This document shows, piece by piece, positions 15,887 to 23,382 of a DNA stretch of 64,000 nt. The notes below the pieces were generated by a model that made no database searches, was not told the DNA's origin, and was given only the letters and a program-made list of their open reading frames with translations. Position 1 is the first letter of the stretch. Each line of letters starts with the position of its first letter. Source of the stretch: Harenicola maris (GTDB lineage Bacteria > Pseudomonadota > Alphaproteobacteria > Rhodobacterales > Rhodobacteraceae); contig JADQAZ010000004.1 of assembly GCA_018524345.1 (NCBI GenBank), positions 213,182-277,181 of the forward strand. Reading direction: 5' to 3'. The position numbers and the translations under genes were made by a program.

Positions 15887-17254
15887 ATGATTGATTGGAT
15901 TCCTGCCTCGCTCGACACAGGCAAGCCCCGCTACAAGGCGATTGCAGATGCCATTGCGGAGGATATTCGCACGGGGCGTCTGGATGATGGTGCGCGCCTG
16001 CCGCCGCAGCGTCAGCTTGCTGCGAAGCTGGGCATTGATTTCACGACGGTTTCCCGCGCCTATTCCGAGGCGCAGGCCCGCGGCCATGTGGAGAGCCATG
16101 TCGGAAGGGGCACCTTTGTGAAGGGGCGCGTGGTCACGGACAGCCCCGATCCTTCGCGCATCGGCGAGGCGGACCTGTCGATGAACATGCCGCCTGAGCC
16201 GCAGGACCCCGAGTTGCGCCGCCGCATGCAGGAGGGGGTGGGCTATGTCTCTGCTAACCTCATTGGCCTGTTGCGATATCAGAGCGCCACGGGATCAGAG
16301 CGTGACCGCGTCGCGGCCTCCAGCTGGCTGAGCATGCGGGGCATGGTTCCGGCATTGGAGCGTGTGGCCGTGACCCCCGGCGCCCATGCCACTATGGCGG
16401 CCATTCTTTCGATCATCACCCGCCCCGGTGATACGGTGCTTTGCGAGGCGGTCACCTATCCCGGTTTTCGCAATGTCGCGGGACGTTTCCGCCTTAACCT
16501 CGTTGGGGTCGAGATGGACGAGGATGGCATTTTGCCAGAGGCGCTGGAGGCTGCGATCCTGAAGCATGGGCCCAAGGCGCTGTATCTGAACCCGACGCTT
16601 CAGAACCCCACCACCTTGACCATCCCCGAAGACCGGCGTTTGGCGATTGCGCAATCGCTGCGCCGGCACGACCTGACTTTGATCGAGGACGATGCCTATG
16701 GCTTCATCCCGACCAAGTCGCCTGCGCCCATCGCGCTGTCGGCGCCGGACTTGACCTGGCATATCGGCGGGTTGGCCAAATGCATCGGGGCCGGATTGCG
16801 GTTGGCGTTTACCATTGCACCTTCGGCGCGTTGTGCGCGGCATCTGGCCCAGTCGATCCGGGCCATGTGCGTTATGCCTTCGCCTTTGTCCATGGCGCTG
16901 GTGACGCAGTGGATAGAGGACGGCACCGCAGACAGTATCCGCCGTTTTATCCGCGCCGAAAGTGCCGCGCGGCAGGCGATTGCCGCCGAAGTGCTTGCCA
17001 ATGTGCGGTATCGCGGGTCCGAGAATGCCTTTAACATCTGGCTTGATCTGCCCGAGGGGGTCAGCCGTGCCGATGTGGTGGCGCGCATGGCCCACAGGCG
17101 TGTTGGCCTTATGCCAGCGGATGCTTTCACCGTGCTTGGCCCGCCGCAGGAGCAGCTGCGCATCGCATTGGGTGGGCCATCGAGCCGCGAGACTTTGCGG
17201 GAGAACCTGAATTTTCTGTCGGATGCCCTGAGCCCGAATATCTTTATGGGGTGA
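15887..17254 (+). CDS. MocR/PdxR-type regulator (GntR HTH fused to class I aminotransferase fold)
   Basis: A 455-residue transcription regulator. The winged helix (about residues 13-80) reads RYKAIADAIAEDIRTGRL, with LPPQRQLAAKLGIDFTTVSRAY as the HTH. The rest is an aspartate-aminotransferase fold with PLP contacts Asn240 (NPTLQNPT), Asp268/269 (EDDAYGF), Lys298 (GGLAKCIGAGLR) and a C-terminal arginine in LRIALG. MocR proteins use PLP and an amine ligand to switch DNA binding and do not normally act as enzymes. It is transcribed away from the Nit1C cluster across a repeat-rich gap and is the obvious candidate to control it, perhaps in response to an amino compound. Confidence 0.87.
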   Translation: MIDWIPASLDTGKPRYKAIADAIAEDIRTGRLDDGARLPPQRQLAAKLGIDFTTVSRAYSEAQARGHVESHVGRGTFVKGRVVTDSPDPSRIGEADLSMNMPPEPQDPELRRRMQEGVGYVSANLIGLLRYQSATGSERDRVAASSWLSMRGMVPALERVAVTPGAHATMAAILSIITRPGDTVLCEAVTYPGFRNVAGRFRLNLVGVEMDEDGILPEALEAAILKHGPKALYLNPTLQNPTTLTIPEDRRLAIAQSLRRHDLTLIEDDAYGFIPTKSPAPIALSAPDLTWHIGGLAKCIGAGLRLAFTIAPSARCARHLAQSIRAMCVMPSPLSMALVTQWIEDGTADSIRRFIRAESAARQAIAAEVLANVRYRGSENAFNIWLDLPEGVSRADVVARMAHRRVGLMPADAFTVLGPPQEQLRIALGGPSSRETLRENLNFLSDALSPNIFMG

Positions 17255-17289
17255 GGTCCGGCCGTTTTGCGCCCTGTGGCTTGCAGGCG

Positions 17290-17745
17290 TTACTGTTTCC
17301 AGTCGCCGACGGAGCGCGCGACCTTGTCGAGCAGGCTTTGTAATTGGTCCTGTTCCGCGGGGCTTAACCCCTTGAGCATGGCGATTTCGGCGTCGGCGAA
17401 GAGCTGGATGATCTTGTCGTGGATCACTTGGCCTTCTGCCGTGATGTTGAGGACCTGACGTCTTGAGTCGATGCGGTCTTTGGCGCGTTGGATGAGCCCC
17501 TTCTTTTCCAGCGAGGCAACCGCGCGGCTGACTGTGTTCGAGGGTTGCTCTGTCACCTCGCAGATGTCGCGGGCGTGGACGTCACTGCGGAAGCTCAGGC
17601 ACATCAGCACGGTCAGTTCGGGGCGGATGATGCCGTGGTCTTTCTCCATCTGGCGCAGCAGGGGTTCGCGCAGGAAGTTGGTGATGAAGGCGATGCGGTA
17701 GCCGATGGGGAAGGGTGTGGCGTCAAGGATGTCGATCAGTTTCAT
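17290..17745 (-). CDS. MarR-family transcriptional regulator
   Basis: A 151-residue winged-helix protein. The MarR core is clear: LTVLMCLSFRSDVHARDICEVTEQPSNTVSRAVASLEKKGLIQRAKDRIDSRRQVLNIT, i.e. recognition helix plus the DxR...R wing, in about residues 43-102. It is transcribed divergently from a TRAP transporter operon. A near-perfect 34-bp inverted repeat lies in the 82-base gap, so it is most likely a local repressor of the transporter genes and of itself, released by a substrate of the pathway. The ligand is not known. Confidence 0.88.
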   Translation of the reverse strand: MKLIDILDATPFPIGYRIAFITNFLREPLLRQMEKDHGIIRPELTVLMCLSFRSDVHARDICEVTEQPSNTVSRAVASLEKKGLIQRAKDRIDSRRQVLNITAEGQVIHDKIIQLFADAEIAMLKGLSPAEQDQLQSLLDKVARSVGDWKQ

Positions 17746-17774
17746 GGGCCGAGCCTAGATCAAAAAAAGAGATT

Positions 17775-17808
17775 GCTCCAGATGGAATTATATTGTTCCA
17801 TGTGGAGC
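17775..17808. promoter_or_regulatory. Probable MarR operator
   Basis: GCTCCAGATGGAA (17775-17787) and TTCCATGTGGAGC (17796-17808) form an inverted repeat with 12 of 13 arm positions matching and an eight-base A/T-rich centre. It lies between the divergent MarR and TRAP genes, 20 bases before the small permease start. Confidence 0.75.
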
Positions 17809-17827
17809 TAAATGGAGGAGGGAATCC

Positions 17828-18346
17828 ATGTTGGAACGGTTTGAGCAGGCCTGTCTGTCGGTGCTTGGCCTTGGGTTGGTTGTGCTGATGCTGGCCATCG
17901 TTGCGCAGGTTTTGTGCAGCGCCTTGGGGATCAATCCTTTGTTGGTCTTCGGGCGGGCGTGGCTGTTGATCGGCGATGCGGTGACCCTGAACAGTCTGCT
18001 GGATTTCCAGTGGCATTTGCTGGTGATCATCGGGTTGCTGCCTGCGGGGCTTGTCTGGTTGATGGACCGCCATGTGCGGGTGGATTTCCTGTATGACAAG
18101 CGGTCTGACCGGGCCAAGGCGCGGATCAACCTGATCGGGAACCTGTTGTTTGCCGTGCCTTTCTTTGTGCTGGTTCTGCCAGCGGCATGGGGGTTCATGC
18201 TGCGGGCATGGCGGTCTGACGAGGGGGCGCGCAACGGGGGGCTGAATGATCTGTGGCTGATCAAGGCGGTCATTCCCTTGGGGCTGGGCCTGCTTGCGCT
18301 GGCGCTGGTTCTTGAAACCCTGCGTCTGTTGCGGGCCGCACGATGA
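17828..18346 (+). CDS. TRAP transporter small permease (DctQ family), second system
   Basis: A 172-residue four-helix membrane protein. Hydrophobic segments lie near residues 10-33, 60-78, 98-123 and 142-165, and WLMDRHVRVDFLYDKRSDRAK matches the conserved stretch after helix 2. GGAGG precedes the ATG at 17828. The stop overlaps the large permease start (ATGA). Here the order is Q-M-P, unlike the P-Q-M system at 5951. Confidence 0.82.
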   Translation: MLERFEQACLSVLGLGLVVLMLAIVAQVLCSALGINPLLVFGRAWLLIGDAVTLNSLLDFQWHLLVIIGLLPAGLVWLMDRHVRVDFLYDKRSDRAKARINLIGNLLFAVPFFVLVLPAAWGFMLRAWRSDEGARNGGLNDLWLIKAVIPLGLGLLALALVLETLRLLRAAR

Positions 18347-19653
18347 TCGAGGGGGTTCTTCCGATCGCCATGGCGGCCCTGACCCTTGGCGGGATCCTTG
18401 CGGGGTATCGTGTGGGGATGGTTCTGGCGGGGGCGGCGGCGATTTTCATTCTGGTGTCGGACCTGCCGACGGCGTTTTTCAGCATTCTGGTCAGCCGGAT
18501 ATTTGCCAATGTCCTGTCCAACTGGCTTTTGGTGGCGATCCCGATGTTCATCTTTATGGGCCTGATCCTTGAGACATCCGGCGCGGCGGAGCGGTCCTTG
18601 CGGGCGGCGCAGCGGGCCTTGGGCGGGAGCGCCGCGGGGATGGGCATTTCGGTGCTGGTGATCGGGGTGTTGCTGGCGGCCTCCTCGGGGGTTGTGGGGG
18701 CCTCTGTGGTCTTGCTGGCGCTGCTTGCCCTGCCGCGCCTGCAGGAGGCGGGGTTTGACAAGGAGGTCTCGGCGGGGCTGATCGCCTCCTCTGGCACATT
18801 GGCAATCCTGATCCCGCCATCGGTGATGTTGATTGTGCTGGGGGATCAGTTGAAAACCCCCGTGCCGGATATGTTCGCGGGGGCCATCGGGCCGGGGCTT
18901 TTGCTGGTGGCGGTCTATTCCGCCTATATCATCTGGAAGGCGCGGGGGCTGCCTGCGATGGAACGGACGGGGCGTATTTCGATCCTTCGGCTGTTGTTTG
19001 ATCTGGGGCCGTTGCTGGCGCTGGTGTTCTGCGTTTTGGGCTCGATCATTGCGGGCTTTGCCACCCCGACAGAGGCGAGCGGCATTGGCGTGTTCGGGGC
19101 GATCCTGATCACCATTTTCTACGGCAAGTTCAGCACCAAGATGCTGATGAGCTCGGCGCGGCAGACGGTTGTGACGACCTCGCTGGTTCTGTTCGTTCTG
19201 ATCGGGGCGACCTGTTTTTCCGCCGTGTTCAAAGGCATCGGCGGGGATGATCTGGTGGAGACGGGGATCACCGCCTTTGGCACCGGCCCCTATACGGTTC
19301 TGGCGGTGGTAATGGTGTCGATCTTTGTTCTGGGCTTTGTCCTCGATTGGCTGGAGATCACCTTGATCCTGCTGCCGATCTTTGCGCCTGTGGTGGCCGG
19401 CCTCGATTTCGGCAACGGGCTGGGCGAGCAGGAGGTGCTGATCTGGTTCGGCATCCTTGTGGCGGTGAACCTGCAAACCTCTTTCCTGACCCCGCCTTTC
19501 GGCTTTTCGCTGTTCTATCTGCGCGGGGCGGCGGGGGATCAGCTGACCACCCCGCAGATTTACCGCGGCGTTCTGCCCTTTATCGGGTTGCAGCTGTTTG
19601 TGCTCGCGCTGCTGATCATATTCCCCGGTTTGATTACCGGGTTCACATCATGA
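18343..19653 (+). CDS. TRAP transporter large permease (DctM family), second system
   Basis: A 436-residue, multi-helix transport subunit. Landmarks are the AASSGVVGASVV and ILIPPSVMLIVLGDQL segments of the first half, GFATPTEASGIGVFGA, and the C-terminal LQTSFLTPPFGFSLFYLRGAA. It overlaps the small permease by four bases and is followed after 14 bases by the binding protein. Such LTPPFGFSLFYLRG-type DctM proteins belong to the larger-substrate branch of TRAP systems, but the ligand cannot be read from sequence. Confidence 0.87.
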   Translation: MIEGVLPIAMAALTLGGILAGYRVGMVLAGAAAIFILVSDLPTAFFSILVSRIFANVLSNWLLVAIPMFIFMGLILETSGAAERSLRAAQRALGGSAAGMGISVLVIGVLLAASSGVVGASVVLLALLALPRLQEAGFDKEVSAGLIASSGTLAILIPPSVMLIVLGDQLKTPVPDMFAGAIGPGLLLVAVYSAYIIWKARGLPAMERTGRISILRLLFDLGPLLALVFCVLGSIIAGFATPTEASGIGVFGAILITIFYGKFSTKMLMSSARQTVVTTSLVLFVLIGATCFSAVFKGIGGDDLVETGITAFGTGPYTVLAVVMVSIFVLGFVLDWLEITLILLPIFAPVVAGLDFGNGLGEQEVLIWFGILVAVNLQTSFLTPPFGFSLFYLRGAAGDQLTTPQIYRGVLPFIGLQLFVLALLIIFPGLITGFTS

Positions 19654-19667
19654 AAGGGAGGAACCTC

Positions 19668-20687
19668 ATGAAAACCACATTGATTGCCGCCGGATTGGCG
19701 GGCCTTACGGCGACGGCGGGGCTGGCTGACAGCTTTACCCTGCAAAGCGCCTTTCCCGGCCTGCCGGTGCTGGACCCGACCGCAAAGCGGTTTGTCGAGA
19801 ACGTTGGCGCCCTTACCGGCGGCGAGGTTGATTTCGACTATTTGCTGGCGGGGGAGCTGTCTCCGCCGACCGAGATTTTCGACAACGTCAGCGTTGGGGC
19901 GATTGATGCGGCCTGGTCCTATGCGGCCTTTGCCGCGGGCAAGGAGCCAGCCGCGGCGCTGTTCGGCTCTGTGCCCTTTGGCGGGGATCCGCTGTCCTAC
20001 ATCAGCTGGCTGCATCATGGCGGCGGGCTTGAGCTGTGGCAGGAGATTTACGCGCCCTACAATGTGGTGCCCATGGCCTGCGGGGTGATCCTGTCCGAGG
20101 CGGCGGGGTGGTATACCTCGGAGATCAACAGCCCAGAGGACCTGCGCGGGATGAACATCCGCATCGGCGGTTTGGGCGGCGAGATCCTTGGCAAGCTGGG
20201 CGCCAATGCCAGCGGTATTCCGGCGGGGGAAATCGCGACATCGCTGGAAACCGGACGGCTGGATGCGACGGAGCTGAGCTTTCCCATGGTGGATGTTCTG
20301 ATGGGCTTTGATGACGTGGCCAAGAATTACTACTTCCCCGGATGGCACCAGCCTGCGGGCTTTATCGAGTTCTATATAAACAAGGATAAGTGGGAGGGGC
20401 TGAGCGATCAGCAGCGCAGCGCGATCGAGATTTCCTGCGCCGATGCGAACCTTTATGCCATGGGCCTTGCTGCCGGTGCGCAGGGGGAGGCCTTGGAGAA
20501 ATTCCGTGCCAATGGCGTGGATGTGAAACGGTTCCCTGACAGCGTGCTGGAGGCTCTGCGCGCCGCGGCGGATGAGGTTTACGCCGAGAATGCCGCAAGC
20601 GATCCGATGTTTGCCCGGGTGATCGAGAGCTATCGCGCCTATGCCGCCGATTACAATGAGTATCAGGCGCTGTCCTCGCTTGAGTGA
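19668..20687 (+). CDS. TRAP transporter substrate-binding protein (DctP family), second system
   Basis: A 339-residue periplasmic receptor with a signal peptide MKTTLIAAGLAGLTATAGLA. DctP features are LPVLDPTAKRFVENVGALTGGEV, GAIDAAWSYAAFAAGKEPAAALFGSVPFG and the ligand arginine in MNIRIGGLGGEILGKLG. The ATG at 19668 has GGAGG seven bases upstream; a long upstream frame to 19347 lies inside the large permease gene and is rejected. It closes the Q-M-P set. An alpha/beta hydrolase gene follows 57 bases later, hinting that an ester or lactone is imported or made. Confidence 0.85.
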   Translation: MKTTLIAAGLAGLTATAGLADSFTLQSAFPGLPVLDPTAKRFVENVGALTGGEVDFDYLLAGELSPPTEIFDNVSVGAIDAAWSYAAFAAGKEPAAALFGSVPFGGDPLSYISWLHHGGGLELWQEIYAPYNVVPMACGVILSEAAGWYTSEINSPEDLRGMNIRIGGLGGEILGKLGANASGIPAGEIATSLETGRLDATELSFPMVDVLMGFDDVAKNYYFPGWHQPAGFIEFYINKDKWEGLSDQQRSAIEISCADANLYAMGLAAGAQGEALEKFRANGVDVKRFPDSVLEALRAAADEVYAENAASDPMFARVIESYRAYAADYNEYQALSSLE

Positions 20688-20744
20688 TCTCTGCGCCTCG
20701 CCCCCTGTCGGGGCGGGGCCTTGCTTTGTTTGAAGGGGGTCGTC

Positions 20745-21641
20745 TTGGCCTATCAGTTGAAAGATTTCGGGTCCTATACGGTGGGCGGGCGGCTGCACCG
20801 GGTGACGACGGGCACGCCCAGAACCGTGCATTTCACCCGCACGGCGAGCTTTGAGGTCGACCCGCGGGGGCATTTCGCGGTGGAGCATGCCTATGTGCAG
20901 TATTTCATCCCCGAAAAGCGCAATGGCGAGGCGCCGATGGTCTTTGTGCACGGGGGCGGGATGTCGGGCAGTTGTTGGGACAAAACCCCCGACGGGCGGG
21001 CCGGGTGGCTGCATCTTGCGCTGGATGCGGGATACGAGGTGCATGTGGTGGACAATGTGGAGCGGGGCCGCGCGGGCTTTGCCCCCGGCCTGTGGGGCGG
21101 GGAGCCGATGCTGCGCAGTCTGGAGGAGGCATGGGTGCTGTTCCGAATTGGCGCGGCCGAGGGGTTTGCCAGCCGCACCCCCTTTGAGAACCAGCGCTTT
21201 CCTGTGGCCAGTTTTGACCGGTTTGCGCAGGGGTTTGTGCCCCGATGGTTGGGAACGACGCCTTTGCATGTGGATGCGCTTTGCGCTGTGCTCGAGCGCA
21301 CGGGGCCGGCGATTGTGGTCTGTCACAGTCAGGGGGGCGAGATCACCTTTGATGCGCAGCCCCGCGCGGGGCATCTGATGGAGCATATCATCGCGCTGGA
21401 GCCCTCCGGCTATCCCGATGAGGGGGCGGGGCTGCGGGATACCACCCTGACGGTCTGTGCGGGGGATTACCTGCAGGAGGACGCGCAGTGGCAAGCCCGC
21501 CGCGCCGCCTGGCGCAGGCTTGGGGCCTGCGGGCCGAGGGCACGGCATATCGCAAGTGCGGATATCGGCGGCGGTAATAGCCATATGTTGATGATGGACG
21601 GGAACTCCGCCGCCTTGTTCGAGGCGGTCTTGGGGGGCTGA
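20745..21641 (+). CDS. Alpha/beta hydrolase
   Basis: A 298-residue alpha/beta-fold hydrolase. The oxyanion-hole segment is VFVHGGGMSGSCW, the nucleophile elbow VCHSQGGE (Ser in a H-S-Q-G-G context) and the likely catalytic His in GGGNSHMLMMD. The probable start is the TTG at 20745, six bases after AAGGGGG; no ATG fits well. Members of this esterase-like group are often beside TRAP genes in this family. It probably hydrolyses a carboxylic ester or lactone of the transported compound, but the substrate is unknown. No signal peptide is visible, so it is likely cytoplasmic. Confidence 0.75.
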   Translation: MAYQLKDFGSYTVGGRLHRVTTGTPRTVHFTRTASFEVDPRGHFAVEHAYVQYFIPEKRNGEAPMVFVHGGGMSGSCWDKTPDGRAGWLHLALDAGYEVHVVDNVERGRAGFAPGLWGGEPMLRSLEEAWVLFRIGAAEGFASRTPFENQRFPVASFDRFAQGFVPRWLGTTPLHVDALCAVLERTGPAIVVCHSQGGEITFDAQPRAGHLMEHIIALEPSGYPDEGAGLRDTTLTVCAGDYLQEDAQWQARRAAWRRLGACGPRARHIASADIGGGNSHMLMMDGNSAALFEAVLGG

Positions 21642-21736
21642 TCGCCCGCCTGCGGGTAAAGGCCGAGTAAATCGGTTGGTTATGCGGATCGGGCAGTCTA
21701 TATCGGTGCCACCAAGCATCAATAAGGGAACGCGCA

Positions 21737-22024
21737 ATGCCGGTTGTTAAAGGCTATTACAAAACGGAAAACGGCTCGAAATATATGCAGCAGCTTTGCA
21801 AGCATTTCGGGCACAAGATTGATGTAGAGTGCAATGCCGAGACCGGCTGGGCCGCCTTCGAGATGGGGACGGTGCATATGGCCGCCACGGCGGAGGGGCT
21901 TTCCATGACCTGCGAGGTGCAGGACGAGGCCGCGATCCCCGCGATCCATAATGTCATTGACCGCCACCTCGAAACCTTTGCGTTTCGCGAGGAGGTGAAG
22001 ACGATGGATTGGGTCACCGAGTAG
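21737..22024 (+). CDS. DUF2218-type small protein
   Basis: A 95-residue protein matching the DUF2218 pattern: YMQQLCKHFGHKIDVE near the start, then GWAAFEMGTVHMAATAEGL and a helix ending AIHNVIDRHLETFAFREE. Members are small cytoplasmic proteins often linked with metal or iron-related loci; no function is established. It stands alone between the MarR-TRAP unit and the TTT operon with its own ribosome site (AGGGAA). Confidence 0.75.
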   Translation: MPVVKGYYKTENGSKYMQQLCKHFGHKIDVECNAETGWAAFEMGTVHMAATAEGLSMTCEVQDEAAIPAIHNVIDRHLETFAFREEVKTMDWVTE

Positions 22025-22186
22025 CCCCTCGGGCTGCGCAGCACGGCAGCGCGGCCCCGCGTTTTCGAGGCGGGATTGCCCCTGCACGGGATGCGGTCGG
22101 GTGATTTCGGCCTATAAAAAGTGATTTTCTTTCAAATGGATGCCGGCCCTTCGGGGCGCGGTTCGCGCAGTGGTGCAAAGATTTCG

Positions 22187-22238
22187 TTGACGGAATCAAG
22201 GGTGCTGTGTAGCGTTAAGTAACCAGCCGGTCACTTAA
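22187..22238 (+). promoter_or_regulatory. Promoter with overlapping palindromic operator for the TTT operon
   Basis: TTGACG (22187-22192), a 17-base spacer and TAGCGT (22210-22215) make a plausible sigma-70 promoter. Starting at the last base of the -10 is TTAAGTAACC-AGCC-GGTCACTTAA (22215-22238), an inverted repeat with one mismatch in 10-bp arms. AACCAGC (22221-22227) is also mirrored by GCTGGTT (22246-22252). A repressor here would block the start. The TetR protein at 28764, encoded in the same operon, is the best candidate. Confidence 0.6.
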
Positions 22239-22285
22239 GTGTCTTGCTGGTTATAACCGATCGCAGCCAAAGGGAGAGAAGACCA

Positions 22286-23299
22286 ATGACATCGACAAAG
22301 TTGACATATGGCATGGTGGGGGCGCTGGGCGCTCTTATGGGCCTTGCCGGGCCTGTGATGGCGCAGGACTGGGTGCCATCCGAACCCGTGACGATCATCG
22401 TGCCTTGGTCTGCGGGCGGTTCTACGGACAGTGTGACGCGGGTTCTGGCAGGGGAGCTTGAGTCCGCCCTAGGCCAATCGGTTGTGGTGGTGAACCAGCC
22501 CGGCGCGGCGGGGTCGGTGGGCACCAACAGCGCATGGACGGCAGAGCGCGACGGCCTGACATGGGCCGCCGGTGCGGCGGTGGATCTTGGCACCTATCCG
22601 GTGCTGGGCATGGTCGATGCGCAGCTGTCGGATTGGGCGGTTTACCTGCATATCGCCAATGTGGCGGTTGTCGGGGTGAACCCGGGTTCCGGGATCGAGA
22701 CATTTGACCAGTTGATCGACAAGATGAAGGCCGAACCGGGCTCGGTGTCTGTGGCCACGGCCGGTGTAACCTCGGGCGGCCATAACGCGATGGAGGCCAT
22801 CGCCGGTGCCCTTGGCGTTGAATACAAACACGTCACCTATGATGGCGGCCAACCTGCGGTTCTGGCGACCGTCTCGGGCGAGACCATGGTGACGACGCAG
22901 CTTGCCTCGGAGCAGGCAGAGATGATCCGCGGCACGCGCATTCGCCCGCTGGCGGTTCTGGCCTCTGCGCCGCTGGAGCTTGAGGGCTACGGGGAAATCC
23001 CGCCGATCACGAATTGGGCGCCGGACCTGAAGCCCGCCAACAACTATTTCGGCATCTGGGCCCCTGCGGATACGCCAGCGGAGGTTCTGGCGACCATGGA
23101 TAAAATCTGGACCGAGACGATCTCCAACTCTGCGGCGCTCAAGGAATATGCCGCCGGACGCGGGGCGTTTTTTGATCCTTCGACGGGGGATGCCGCGCAG
23201 GCCGCCGCCGCGCCGATGATCAGCCAGAACGCATGGATGCTTTATGACGCGAAGAAGGCTGAGAACAGCCCCGAGGCCTTTGGCATTCCGCGTCCCTAA
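22286..23299 (+). CDS. Tripartite tricarboxylate transporter receptor (TctC/Bug family)
   Basis: A 337-residue periplasmic binding protein. A signal peptide ends at VMAQ (about residue 26). Bug-family features follow: VTIIVPWSAGGSTDSVTRVLA with the ligand-contacting loop, VVNQPGAAGSVGTN, and VSVATAGVTSGGHNAMEAI. The ATG at 22286 has AGGGAG upstream. The permease gene follows at 23383. These receptors normally bind carboxylates; the catabolic genes downstream suggest a sugar acid. Confidence 0.87.
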   Translation: MTSTKLTYGMVGALGALMGLAGPVMAQDWVPSEPVTIIVPWSAGGSTDSVTRVLAGELESALGQSVVVVNQPGAAGSVGTNSAWTAERDGLTWAAGAAVDLGTYPVLGMVDAQLSDWAVYLHIANVAVVGVNPGSGIETFDQLIDKMKAEPGSVSVATAGVTSGGHNAMEAIAGALGVEYKHVTYDGGQPAVLATVSGETMVTTQLASEQAEMIRGTRIRPLAVLASAPLELEGYGEIPPITNWAPDLKPANNYFGIWAPADTPAEVLATMDKIWTETISNSAALKEYAAGRGAFFDPSTGDAAQAAAAPMISQNAWMLYDAKKAENSPEAFGIPRP

Positions 23300-23382
23300 T
23301 CCCTATCCTTGAGGCAGGATGCAGGCCGCTTCCGGATCATCTCCCGTTCGGGAGCGGCACTTAACATCAGGGCAGGTTCCAC

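Noticed and set aside
17788..21737. Long minus-strand frames under the Q-M-P TRAP and hydrolase genes
   Set aside because: Composition is Arg/Pro/Gln-rich and non-protein-like; the plus-strand genes have clear motifs and tight spacing.
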